Position numbers and translations under genes: made by a program. Source: Flavobacterium cellulosilyticum (lineage in GTDB: Bacteria > Bacteroidota > Bacteroidia > Flavobacteriales > Flavobacteriaceae). From it: a DNA stretch of 64,000 nt. The DNA is taken from the NCBI RefSeq assembly GCF_004349355.1, contig NZ_SMFK01000009.1:1-64000 (forward strand), given 5' to 3'. Below, piece by piece: positions 36,646 through 46,089 of this stretch; the first letter of the stretch is position 1, and the number at the start of each line of letters is the position of its first letter. The notes under the pieces were generated by a model, which saw only the letters and a list, made by a program, of their open reading frames with translations, was not told the DNA's origin and ran no database searches.

Positions 36646-39543
36646 ATGAAAAAACACAGTACGATCTGCCTGCTTTTGATGATTTTGTTCACTTTGAGTA
36701 GTTTTAAAGATGAAGTTATTAATTTGGAGGGAACATGGCTTTTTCAAATGGATCGAAATGATGAAGGCGTAGCTGAAAAATGGTTCAATAAAAAGCTTTC
36801 GGACAATATTGATTTACCGGGATCTATGGCAGAATTCTTGAAAGGGGACGAAATCACTTTAAAGACAAAGTGGACCGGTTCAATTTACGACAGTTCTTTT
36901 TATTTTGTTCCAAGGTTAGAAAAATACCGTCAACCTGGCAACATACATATTCCGTTTTGGTTGACTCCTGCCAAACATTATGTAGGAGCCGCTTGGTATC
37001 AAAAAGAAGTGAATATTCCTGCCGATTGGAAAGGGAAACGAATCATCCTTCATTTGGAAAGAACTCATATCGAAACTAGGGTTTGGGTAAATGACAAGGA
37101 AGTAGGTATGCAAAACTCATTAGTAGCTTCTCACGATTATGATTTAACCCCATATTTAGTAACAGGCAAACAACGCATTACTATCCGAATTGATAATAGT
37201 ATCAAAAAAATTAATGTAGGTCCCGATTCCCATAGCGTTACCGACCATACGCAAGGAAACTGGAACGGAATTATCGGAAAAATTGATTTAGAGTCGGGTT
37301 CTCCGGTGTATTTTGATGATATTCAGATTTATCCTGATATAAAAAACCGAAAAGCTCGAGTAAAAATCACCGTGAATAATAGCACCCAAAAGAATTTCAT
37401 TGGAAAAATTTCGATTGCTGCCAAAAGTTTTAATTCGGCATTATCAGATGAGACTCAGGAAATAACAAGTAAACTTCAAGTTGCTAAACTAACCAATAAC
37501 ACTATCGAACTCGAACTTCCTTTTGGAAAAGGAATGCTGACATGGGATGAATTTGATCCTGCTTTGTATCATCTCCAAGTTAAGTTGGTTTCTAATAAAA
37601 TTAATACAGAGAAAACAGTTTCATTTGGCATGCGCGAATTCAAAATTATTGGTAATCATTTCTTGATTAATGATAATCCTGTATTTCTGCGAGGAACGGT
37701 TCACAATTGCGAATTTCCCCTTACAGGTTATCCCGCCACTACAGTTGAAGCCTGGGAGAAAATATTCAAAAAAATAAAATCATACGGATTAAATCATGTT
37801 CGTTTTCATTCTTGGTGTCCACCAGAAGCGGCTTTCAAAGCTGCCGATATAGTGGGACTATATTTGCAACCCGAAGGGCCTAGTTGGCCTAATCACGGAC
37901 CAAAAATAGGTTTAGGGCAACCCATAGATCAGTTTTTGTATGATGAAACCCAGCGTATGGCAAAGCATTATGGAAACTATGCTTCATATACCATGTTATC
38001 AGCAGGAAATGAACCAGCAGGAAATCAGGTGAAATATTTGAATGCTTTTGTTGATTTTTGGAAAGCAAAAGATAACAGACGCGTGTACACTGGAATGACC
38101 GTGGGCGGAAGTTGGCCTGTTGTGCCTAATGCCGAATACCAAGCGCGTGGAGGTGTGAGAGGTTTGGATTGGAATAAAAGACCTGAAACCGTTTCTGATT
38201 TTAGTGCTGGAATTGCTGCTTTCAAAGTCCCTTTTGTGGCTCACGAAATAGGTCAATATTGTGTTTTTCCGAATTTTGAAGAAATAAAAAAATACACAGG
38301 TGTGTACCGAGCTAAGAACTTTGAGATGTTTCAAGAAGATTTAGAAGATCATCACATGGGAAATCAGAGTAAGGATTTCTTGAATGCATCGGGTAAATTA
38401 CAGGTTTTATGTTATAAAAATGAAATCGAAAAAATATTGAGAACGCCAGATTATGCGGGTTTTCAAATGTTGGGATTACAGGATTTTCCGGGTCAAGGAA
38501 CAGCTTTGGTTGGGGTTTTGGATGCTTTCTTTGAAGAAAAAGGATATGTAAAAGCTTCCGAATATTCACGTTTTTGTAATTCAACCGTTCCTTTGGCAAA
38601 AATTGCGAAATTTGTGTACAATAACAATGAAGTATTCAATGCTGAAATTATTCTTTTTCACTCGGGTAAAACGCCGTTAAAGAATGCAGTCTTGAGTTGG
38701 ACGATTAAAAACGAAAAAGGAGTTACACTCGCTTCAGGAAATTTTGATCCAAAAACCTATGAAAATGGCAATGGGATTTTTGTGGGGAACTTAAAGTTTG
38801 ATTTGGGTACAATTCAAGAAGCATCCAAATTAAATTTGAAAGTACAAGTGAATGATACAGCATTTGTAAATGATTGGGATTTTTGGGTTTATCCTGATAC
38901 AAAATTCAAATTGATTCCGGACATTTATTATACAACCGTTTTAGACGATAAAGCAAAAGAAATTTTGAATAAAGGTGGTAAAGTATTTTTGAATGCCGCT
39001 GGAAAAGTAGTAAAAGGAAAAGAAGTAGCGATGCATTTTCTTCCTGTTTTCTGGAATACCTCTTGGTTCAAAATGCGTCCGCCACATGTTACCGGAATGT
39101 TGATTCAAGATAAAAGTCCTGCTTTTGCCAATTTTCCAACCAATTATTATAGTGATTTGCAATGGTGGGATATTCAAAACCGAGCACAAGTCATGAACTT
39201 GGAAGAATTTCCTGCCGATTTCCGTCCATTGATTCAACCTATTGATACTTGGTTTATGAATCGCCGATTGGCTTTGGTTTTTGAAGCGAAAGTAGGAAAG
39301 GGAAAAATTATCGTGAGTAGTGCCGATTTGGATCCAGAGGATTCAAGCAAAATAGCTTCAAAACAATTGTTTTATTCACTACAGCAATACATGAATTCGA
39401 ATGATTTTAATCCTAAACAGGAATTGTCTTTTGATGTAATCAAAGATATTTTTGTGAGTCCTTCGAAAGAAGTTTTCAATACCTATACCAAAGATAGCCC
39501 TGATGAATTGAAACCAAATTCGGCTCAAAACAGAGTGAAATAA
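36646..39543 (+). CDS. GH2 family glycoside hydrolase
   Basis: 965 residues with signal peptide (ICLLLMILFTLSSF). Sugar-binding domain (LERTHIETRVWVNDKEVG), Ig-like domain and TIM barrel are in normal order. Acid/base E456 lies in SAGNEPAGN and nucleophile E534 in VAHEIGQYC. The VAHEIGQ nucleophile block and a long C-terminal extension (about 640-965) separate it from LacZ-type enzymes, and relatives in pectin and arabinogalactan loci have varied beta-exo activities, so galactose, glucuronate or arabinopyranose are all possible. It lies between a GH43-like and a GH35 gene, with 8 bp to the latter, which supports action on a galactan side chain. Confidence 0.82.
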   Translation: MKKHSTICLLLMILFTLSSFKDEVINLEGTWLFQMDRNDEGVAEKWFNKKLSDNIDLPGSMAEFLKGDEITLKTKWTGSIYDSSFYFVPRLEKYRQPGNIHIPFWLTPAKHYVGAAWYQKEVNIPADWKGKRIILHLERTHIETRVWVNDKEVGMQNSLVASHDYDLTPYLVTGKQRITIRIDNSIKKINVGPDSHSVTDHTQGNWNGIIGKIDLESGSPVYFDDIQIYPDIKNRKARVKITVNNSTQKNFIGKISIAAKSFNSALSDETQEITSKLQVAKLTNNTIELELPFGKGMLTWDEFDPALYHLQVKLVSNKINTEKTVSFGMREFKIIGNHFLINDNPVFLRGTVHNCEFPLTGYPATTVEAWEKIFKKIKSYGLNHVRFHSWCPPEAAFKAADIVGLYLQPEGPSWPNHGPKIGLGQPIDQFLYDETQRMAKHYGNYASYTMLSAGNEPAGNQVKYLNAFVDFWKAKDNRRVYTGMTVGGSWPVVPNAEYQARGGVRGLDWNKRPETVSDFSAGIAAFKVPFVAHEIGQYCVFPNFEEIKKYTGVYRAKNFEMFQEDLEDHHMGNQSKDFLNASGKLQVLCYKNEIEKILRTPDYAGFQMLGLQDFPGQGTALVGVLDAFFEEKGYVKASEYSRFCNSTVPLAKIAKFVYNNNEVFNAEIILFHSGKTPLKNAVLSWTIKNEKGVTLASGNFDPKTYENGNGIFVGNLKFDLGTIQEASKLNLKVQVNDTAFVNDWDFWVYPDTKFKLIPDIYYTTVLDDKAKEILNKGGKVFLNAAGKVVKGKEVAMHFLPVFWNTSWFKMRPPHVTGMLIQDKSPAFANFPTNYYSDLQWWDIQNRAQVMNLEEFPADFRPLIQPIDTWFMNRRLALVFEAKVGKGKIIVSSADLDPEDSSKIASKQLFYSLQQYMNSNDFNPKQELSFDVIKDIFVSPSKEVFNTYTKDSPDELKPNSAQNRVK

Positions 39544-39551
39544 ACTAAATT

Positions 39552-42020
39552 ATGAAAAAACTATGCTGTTTATTGTTTCTTTTTTCGATCGGCTTAAAAG
39601 CACAAAATCTTTATTCTGTAGATATTAGTGGAGAAACTCCAGTAATACTTTCAGGACATTTGAAGCAAGGCAGTAATGTGGCTCCAAATGGTGATAAAAT
39701 GGAACTAAACAGTCTTTATTTTATAAAAAATGGAAAACCTTGGTATCCTGTTATGGGAGAATTTCATTTTTCAAGAGTTCCAAAAAGTCAATGGGAAGAT
39801 TCCATTCTAAAAATGAAAGCCGCAGGAATTGATGTAATTGCTACCTATGTTTTCTGGATTTATCATGAAGAGGAAGAAGGAAAATGGAATTGGGAAGGCG
39901 AAAATGATTTAAAGACATTTGTTTCCCTTTGTAAAAAACATGGCATTTTTGTTTTTCCAAGAATCGGTCCTTGGTGTCATGGCGAAGTCAGAAACGGTGG
40001 TTTTCCGGATTGGATTGTAAAAAGAGGAAACATGAGAACCAATGATGCTGCTTATCTTTCTAATGTTCAAAAATTTTATGATGAAATTGGAGCACAATTA
40101 AAAGGTTTGTATTTTAAAGATGGCGGTCCAATTATTGGCGTACAAATAGAGAATGAATTCCGTTTTAATAATCCAAAAGGTTTAGAACATATTTTAGGAT
40201 TAAAGCAAATGGCTATTCCATCCGGCATTGATGTCCCCTATTACACCGCGACAGGTTGGCCGGGTTCCAATCTGAAACAAGACGAATTAGTTCCTGTTTG
40301 GGGTGCTTATCCCGAAGCTCCATGGGATAAAAAAACAACAGAATTGCCACTGTCTAAAAATTATTTATTTGGAACCTTGCGAAATGATCCAGCCATAGGA
40401 AGTGATTTATTTGGTAAACAAGAAGATGTAGCCAATTATTCGGGCTACAGATATCCTTATGCAACGGCCGAAATGGGTGGTGGAAACCAAGTAACTTACC
40501 ACCGTCGTCCTATCATAAATTCCGATGATGTCACGGCTTTGGCCTATACAAAAATTGGTTCAGGAGCCAATCTCATGGGGTATTATATGTTTCATGGCGG
40601 ATCGAATAAAATTGGTAAACTATCCACGTTTCAGGAATCGAAGGCTACTAAATACCCTAACGATTATGCCATTATCAATTATGATTTTCAAGCTCCAATT
40701 GGGGAATTTGGAATCCTAAAACCTTCCTTTTATAATTTTAAAGTCTTGCATACTTTCTTGAATGAATTTGGGAATGATTTGGTAACCTATCAAGCTTATT
40801 TTCCAGATAAAATGCCCAAAGAAGCCTCGGATGCAGAAACTTTACGATTTGCAGTTCGAGCCAAAGAAGGTAGCGGATTTGTTTTCATAAGTCATTTTCA
40901 ACGTAAATTGGAAATGAAGGAAATCAAGGATGTACAATTTCAATTGAAATTAAGCGAAAATAAAAGCATTGTATTCCCAGAAAAACTCATTAGCATAAAA
41001 AATAATACGCAAGCAATTTTTCCTTTTAATATGAATATTGAAGGACTCAATCTCCAATATGCCACGGCGCAACCTTTGTGCAAGATTGAAGGAGCGGAAC
41101 CACTTTATGTGTTTTTTGAAGTAGATGGAATTGCTCCCGAATTTGTATTCGATAAAAATAAAATAAAGGAGGTAAAAACAACCGATGCAGCTATAAATGG
41201 TTTTCCCGAAAAATATAAATTTAATAACTTACATGCTGGATTAAATTGCATAATAGAACTTGTTTCTAATAACGGTAAAATAGTGCGAATACTGACGCTT
41301 TCTGCAAACCAAGCTAGAAATGCTTACAAAATGGACAATGGAGGACAACAAAAACTACTCATTTCTAATGCGCCTTTATTAATTACCGGAAATGAAATTA
41401 CTACTTCTGGAAATGAATCGTTTCAAGTGCAGGTGTATCCTCAAAATTCAAAAATTGAAGCATCGAAAAAGCTAAAAAAGGAAAAATCAGCCGCTACATT
41501 GTTTAGTTTTTATTCGGCAAAGTTGAAAGGTTTCGAAATGGAGGTAGCTTCAAAAGAAATTGTAGATATCACTCCCGATTTAAATTCCAAAAATCAATTA
41601 CCCGCAGACAATAGACTTTCTACCGTTACAGCGGCAAATCCTGGGCCACAATATCAAACAAATTTGAGTCCTGTTGCTGGTTCAAAATACTATTTGTTAT
41701 CCATTCCAAAAGGCAAGAAATTTAAAGTAAATCCCTTTTTTATGACTTTGGATTATTTTGGTGATACCGCTTCTGTTTATGCCGACGGCAGTTTAATAGC
41801 TGATGATTTTTATATCGGTAAACGGTGGACTATTGGATTCAATCAATCCGATAAAAAGCAATCTGAAAAACAAATAGTGTTGCAAATTGTTCCCCTTTCC
41901 ACGGAAAGCCAAATTTATTTTGAACCTGGAATCAGAGAAGCTATTTCTGGAAAAGATACTGCAGGATTAAAATCGGTTCAACTTCAAATAAAAGAAAAAA
42001 TCACCTTTTCGATTCAGTAA
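39552..42020 (+). CDS. GH35 beta-galactosidase
   Basis: 822 residues with signal peptide (LCCLLFLFSIGLKAQ). The GH35 barrel starts FIKNGKPWYPVMGEFHFSRV, with RIGPWCHGEVRNGGFPDW, acid/base E202 in QIENEF and nucleophile E307 in TAEMGGGN. Beta-rich domains follow to the C-terminus. GH35 enzymes remove terminal beta-galactose from galactan, arabinogalactan or RG-I side chains. It starts 8 bp after the GH2 stop, so the two are probably translated together. It ends just before the bidirectional terminator at 42042-42077. Confidence 0.93.
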   Translation: MKKLCCLLFLFSIGLKAQNLYSVDISGETPVILSGHLKQGSNVAPNGDKMELNSLYFIKNGKPWYPVMGEFHFSRVPKSQWEDSILKMKAAGIDVIATYVFWIYHEEEEGKWNWEGENDLKTFVSLCKKHGIFVFPRIGPWCHGEVRNGGFPDWIVKRGNMRTNDAAYLSNVQKFYDEIGAQLKGLYFKDGGPIIGVQIENEFRFNNPKGLEHILGLKQMAIPSGIDVPYYTATGWPGSNLKQDELVPVWGAYPEAPWDKKTTELPLSKNYLFGTLRNDPAIGSDLFGKQEDVANYSGYRYPYATAEMGGGNQVTYHRRPIINSDDVTALAYTKIGSGANLMGYYMFHGGSNKIGKLSTFQESKATKYPNDYAIINYDFQAPIGEFGILKPSFYNFKVLHTFLNEFGNDLVTYQAYFPDKMPKEASDAETLRFAVRAKEGSGFVFISHFQRKLEMKEIKDVQFQLKLSENKSIVFPEKLISIKNNTQAIFPFNMNIEGLNLQYATAQPLCKIEGAEPLYVFFEVDGIAPEFVFDKNKIKEVKTTDAAINGFPEKYKFNNLHAGLNCIIELVSNNGKIVRILTLSANQARNAYKMDNGGQQKLLISNAPLLITGNEITTSGNESFQVQVYPQNSKIEASKKLKKEKSAATLFSFYSAKLKGFEMEVASKEIVDITPDLNSKNQLPADNRLSTVTAANPGPQYQTNLSPVAGSKYYLLSIPKGKKFKVNPFFMTLDYFGDTASVYADGSLIADDFYIGKRWTIGFNQSDKKQSEKQIVLQIVPLSTESQIYFEPGIREAISGKDTAGLKSVQLQIKEKITFSIQ

Positions 42021-42041
42021 AAAACATCAAAATTTCTCATA

Positions 42042-42077
42042 AAAAAATGCCTCAAAATTACTTTCGAGGCATTTTTT
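42042..42077. terminator. Bidirectional terminator between GH35 and GH2
   Basis: AAAAAATGCCTC and GAGGCATTTTTT pair perfectly around a 12-base loop, with T- and A-runs on both sides, between two convergent operons. Confidence 0.9.
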
Positions 42078-42099
42078 AAAACTTAAAATTGTAATTGAA

Positions 42100-44436
42100 T
42101 TAGTTTTTCTCTGCAACTATGTCAACAGTGATTGCGCCTGATTCAAGTCCCTCTGCAGTTGCTTTTATTTCAATTTTACCTCCATTTTGTGATGCTTTAA
42201 TGATCGCAATTGCTTTTCCGTTGTATGCATGTCTTTCTGGTGATTGATAGGATTCATGACTCATTACATTTCCATTATCAACTCCGATAATTTTACCAGA
42301 ATCCGAAATAGTAAATTTAATCAGATTATCAGCATTAACACATGGAATTCCTTTTTCATCAACTACGGTTGCTGTGATGAATGATACATCATCCCAATTG
42401 TTAGATAGGGTTGGATTGCTTTTAGTAATAATAATTTTTGCAGGTTCGCCAGCAGAAGTAAAAGCTTCTTGAGCTACCACTTTACCATTATTTTTTCCAA
42501 TTGCCTTAATAGTCCCTTCTGCAAATGTAACATTCCATTCTCTTGGCGAATCATTCTCAGGTTTTTTCATTGAACCCAATGATTTTTCGTTAAGAAAAAG
42601 TTCCACTTCATCACAATTGCTGTATACTTGAACTTTTGCATTATCATAGGTATCAAAATCGGTTGGTGTCCAATCGGCTACCCAACTACCTGCACCAGCA
42701 TTATCCGATTTTCTCACGATGTGTACAACAGCTTCTGTAGACCACCAGCTATCTCTTTGCAAACCTTGTTGTTTCCAGTTTCCAGCTCTATCAAAAAGTC
42801 CTTGATTGTTGGTTGTTTCTGGCCAATCGGCTTCACCCAGATAATCATAACCTGTCCATAAAAACTGTCCAGCCATGTACGGTTTATCTCGTAAAGCCAA
42901 CCATTGGCTGATAACATGTGTATTTTCGGTACCAATAACTTTCCAATTTGGATGTGCTTCATGAGCAGCAATAAGTTCATTTTCACGGTAATTTTGTCCC
43001 ACAACATCCATGTGGTCAGCAAAACCACTAAGATATACTTTAGAATTGGCTGGTCTAAACAACGCCATAGTTACTGGTCTGGTATTGTCATATTTCTTAA
43101 CCACATCCTCTTGCATTTTATAGGTTTTATACCCTTCTGGATAACTCAAATCATCGTGTATCTCATTTCCGATGCTATAGATTACAATAGACGGATGATT
43201 TCTGTCTCTCAAAATCATGTCTTTGGTATCTTGTTCCCACCACTCTTTGAAATATAAATTATACCCTTTTTCACCGTTATGCTTCGCAGCGGTCCAAGTA
43301 TCAAAAGTTTCATTCATCACTACGAATCCCATTTGGTCGCACAAATCAAGAAATTCTGGGGAAACTGGATTGTGAGAAGTACGGATGGCATTTACACCCA
43401 CTTCTTTTAATTTCTTGAAGCGTTCTTTCCAAACTCCAAGAGGAACTGCAGCGCCAACGGCACCACCATCATGATGCAAACAAACGCCAAACAATTTTAT
43501 ATTTTTTCCATTCAACCAATAACCTGTTTCGGCTATAAATTCAGATTTTTTAATTCCAAAAGAAATAGTCTGATTGTCGATAAGTGTTTTTCCTGAATAT
43601 AATTTTGTTGTAGCAGTATATAAATTGGGTTGGTCAATATTCCATAATTTTGGATTTGCAATTTCTATGTCTTGGGTAATTAATCCCGTTGCGTTGGCTG
43701 CAATATTTTTTTGGCTTTCTACTGTTTTTACAATTTTTCCAGCTTTATCAATAATATCGATTTGTACATTGTAATCGCCTGCAATTCCTTTATTTTCAAT
43801 TTCAACTTTTAAATTAACAACCCCTCTAGTTGCTGTGGCAACTGGTGTTGTAATAAATGTTCCCCAATGTGTAAAATGTGTTGGGTTCACTGACACTAAT
43901 CGAACATGACGATAAATACCTGCACCTGTATACCAACGAGAAGCTGGCTGGGTGGAATTATCGGCTCTCACTGCAATAACATTGGGTTTGTCAAAGTTTA
44001 AATACGGTGTAAGATCATAACTAAAGCTGATATAACCATAAGGTCGTTTCCCTAAATGGGTGCCATTGATCCACACATCACTATTGGCCATAATTCCGTC
44101 AAACTCAATGGAGGTTCTTTTTTTCGCATCCTCTTTATTTATTTCAAATGTTTTACGATACCATCCAATTCCTGTTGGTAAATACCCCCCACCACGACCT
44201 GAAGTGTTGTCTCTATCATAAGGCCCTTCAATACTCCAATCATGGGGAACATTTAATTTGGTCCATTGTTTTGCATTAAATTGCGGTTTTTCGGCCCCAA
44301 GTACATCTCCTTTTGAAAATTGCCAGTCACTATCAAAATTAGTTGTATTCCGTGCTTGAGAAAAGGCGTTGGTTGTTAAAGCTAAAAATAGCAATAACAA
44401 ACTAAAGGGTAAATGTTTTGTTTTGAAATAATTCAT
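42100..44436 (-). CDS. GH2 beta-galactosidase
   Basis: 778 residues with signal peptide (LPFSLLLLFLALTTNAFSQ). The N-terminal sugar-binding domain (LNVPHDWSIEGPYDRDN), Ig-like domain and TIM barrel (LHHDGGAVGAAVP) match classical bacterial beta-galactosidases. Acid/base E425 is in SIGNEIHDD and nucleophile E504 in IGTENTHV, with AGQFLWTGYDYLGE downstream. Two C-terminal beta domains include one of the invasin/DUF4982-like kind. Most likely removes terminal beta-1,4-galactose from RG-I. It is the last gene of the operon beginning at 54227. Confidence 0.9.
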   Translation of the reverse strand: MNYFKTKHLPFSLLLLFLALTTNAFSQARNTTNFDSDWQFSKGDVLGAEKPQFNAKQWTKLNVPHDWSIEGPYDRDNTSGRGGGYLPTGIGWYRKTFEINKEDAKKRTSIEFDGIMANSDVWINGTHLGKRPYGYISFSYDLTPYLNFDKPNVIAVRADNSTQPASRWYTGAGIYRHVRLVSVNPTHFTHWGTFITTPVATATRGVVNLKVEIENKGIAGDYNVQIDIIDKAGKIVKTVESQKNIAANATGLITQDIEIANPKLWNIDQPNLYTATTKLYSGKTLIDNQTISFGIKKSEFIAETGYWLNGKNIKLFGVCLHHDGGAVGAAVPLGVWKERFKKLKEVGVNAIRTSHNPVSPEFLDLCDQMGFVVMNETFDTWTAAKHNGEKGYNLYFKEWWEQDTKDMILRDRNHPSIVIYSIGNEIHDDLSYPEGYKTYKMQEDVVKKYDNTRPVTMALFRPANSKVYLSGFADHMDVVGQNYRENELIAAHEAHPNWKVIGTENTHVISQWLALRDKPYMAGQFLWTGYDYLGEADWPETTNNQGLFDRAGNWKQQGLQRDSWWSTEAVVHIVRKSDNAGAGSWVADWTPTDFDTYDNAKVQVYSNCDEVELFLNEKSLGSMKKPENDSPREWNVTFAEGTIKAIGKNNGKVVAQEAFTSAGEPAKIIITKSNPTLSNNWDDVSFITATVVDEKGIPCVNADNLIKFTISDSGKIIGVDNGNVMSHESYQSPERHAYNGKAIAIIKASQNGGKIEIKATAEGLESGAITVDIVAEKN

Positions 44437-44463
44437 TTTTTAAATTTTAAATTGGGTTATTTT

Positions 44464-46077
44464 TTAATATTTGTATTCAAACCAATCGAATAAAGCATTG
44501 GTTTTACTCTGTTGACCATTACTGGATGCGTACATACCAATACCAGTTCCGTTAAACTTATTGATGTTGCTTTCTGAAATTACTATTAAGCTTTGTAAGC
44601 CTCCAATAAGATTCATGTTTTCTAAAGTTTCACCAAAACTAAATTGCAAGTCTAATTGATCTGCTTTTAAATTAAAAACCACTTCGGATTTTGTGTAGGG
44701 AGCTTCGGCAATGATTTCTTTTTTACCATCAAATTTTCTAATCAAGACAATTCGTGCCTTTTCTTTAATCAGCATATAATAACTCTCATTGGTTCTGTAA
44801 ATTATTAAACCAGCTTGCTCGTTTTCTTTTGAGGTTTTGAAATTTAATTTGGTTGAAGTTGAAAATTGATGATGTGCTGTACGCTGAATTAACATCGATG
44901 AATGAACCAAGCTATCCGCTATTTGCGGACGCAATTTCATAGCTAAAAAACCTTTATCAATATTGTAAAATTTCTCTGTAGGTGTGCGGGTAGTATGCCA
45001 TTTTAAAGCCAATTTTCCATCATTGAAATCATCCCTAAAAGGTTCTTTTTTTACTGGCGTCCAAGGAAGATTAGGACGCTCCTGTTCTGCTAAAACTGTT
45101 CCGTAACCCGGATTAAAAATTGGTGTACCATTTTCAAAATTTACTTTGCAAAGAAAGGTCTCACGAGAAAGTGGTACTTGTCCATTTACCAGTCTTTTGC
45201 CAAGTACAACAGCCCACCAATCGCCATTTTGGGTTTGTACCAAATCACCGTGACCTACAGCCTGAATGGGGTAATCTTTTCCTAATTGACGATGTGATAA
45301 GACGGGATTTATTTTATCAGCCTTGTAGGTTTCTAATATCGAGGAACTATGATGTGCAGTAATAGAATGATACATATCAGTTCCTCCTTCGGCAGCGATT
45401 AATAAATACTCACCATTTATTTTATACAAATGTGGGGATTCGGCATACCCTGCATTATTGGCATATCCGTAAGTCAATATCTTTTTTTCGCCTACTAATT
45501 TTTGTTGTTTCAAATCCAATTCTTGTGCCCAAATAGCACATTGACCAGCCCAAGATTTCTTAAAATCCCAGCTGTTTCCCGAATAATAACATTTGCCGTT
45601 GTCGTCCCACATCAAGGAAGGGTCGATTCCTGCTGCGTCTTTCAACCAAATAGGATCGGACCATTCACCTGCAGGATTTGTAGCAGTGATATAAAAATTA
45701 CCCCCACAATCAGAGCAAGTTGTTATCAGGTAAAACAATCCATCATGATACCTTATAGTAACCGCCCAAATTCCGTTTTTGTCTTTTATACCATTGAAAT
45801 TAAGCTGTTCGGAACGCGTAATTCCATGCCCAATAAGTTCCCAGTTTACCAAATCTTTGCTGTGATAAATGGGGATGCCCGGATACCAAGAAAAAGAAGA
45901 AGTAACCAAATAATAATCGTCACCAACTCTACAAATGGAAGGATCTGGATTAAATCCAGGCAGGATTGGGTTTTGGAAATTTTTTGGAATATCTTGTCCA
46001 TTCGAGAAGCTACAAATGAAAAGCATTACGATAGTTAAAAGTTTTTTAACGCATTTAAAGAAATTGTTTTTGAACAT
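44464..46077 (-). CDS. GH43 arabinofuranosidase/xylosidase-type hydrolase
   Basis: 537 residues with signal peptide (LLTIVMLFICSFSNGQ). Five-bladed propeller with the three GH43 acids visible: base Asp in FNPDPSICR, pKa-modulating Asp in GIDPSLMWDDNG and acid Glu in AESPHLYKING. A C-terminal concanavalin-like domain (about 350-537; FRDDFNDGKLALKWHT) is typical of beta-xylosidase/arabinofuranosidase subfamilies. In this locus an alpha-L-arabinofuranosidase or beta-galactosidase acting on RG-I side chains is more likely than a xylosidase. It follows the next GH43-like gene by 12 bp and precedes GH2 by 27 bp. Confidence 0.88.
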   Translation of the reverse strand: MFKNNFFKCVKKLLTIVMLFICSFSNGQDIPKNFQNPILPGFNPDPSICRVGDDYYLVTSSFSWYPGIPIYHSKDLVNWELIGHGITRSEQLNFNGIKDKNGIWAVTIRYHDGLFYLITTCSDCGGNFYITATNPAGEWSDPIWLKDAAGIDPSLMWDDNGKCYYSGNSWDFKKSWAGQCAIWAQELDLKQQKLVGEKKILTYGYANNAGYAESPHLYKINGEYLLIAAEGGTDMYHSITAHHSSSILETYKADKINPVLSHRQLGKDYPIQAVGHGDLVQTQNGDWWAVVLGKRLVNGQVPLSRETFLCKVNFENGTPIFNPGYGTVLAEQERPNLPWTPVKKEPFRDDFNDGKLALKWHTTRTPTEKFYNIDKGFLAMKLRPQIADSLVHSSMLIQRTAHHQFSTSTKLNFKTSKENEQAGLIIYRTNESYYMLIKEKARIVLIRKFDGKKEIIAEAPYTKSEVVFNLKADQLDLQFSFGETLENMNLIGGLQSLIVISESNINKFNGTGIGMYASSNGQQSKTNALFDWFEYKY

Positions 46078-46089
46078 AATTTGAACTAT

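Noticed and set aside
45502..46038. 178-codon plus-strand frame inside GH43
   Set aside because: Antisense to conserved GH43 catalytic motifs; no domain or start signal of its own.
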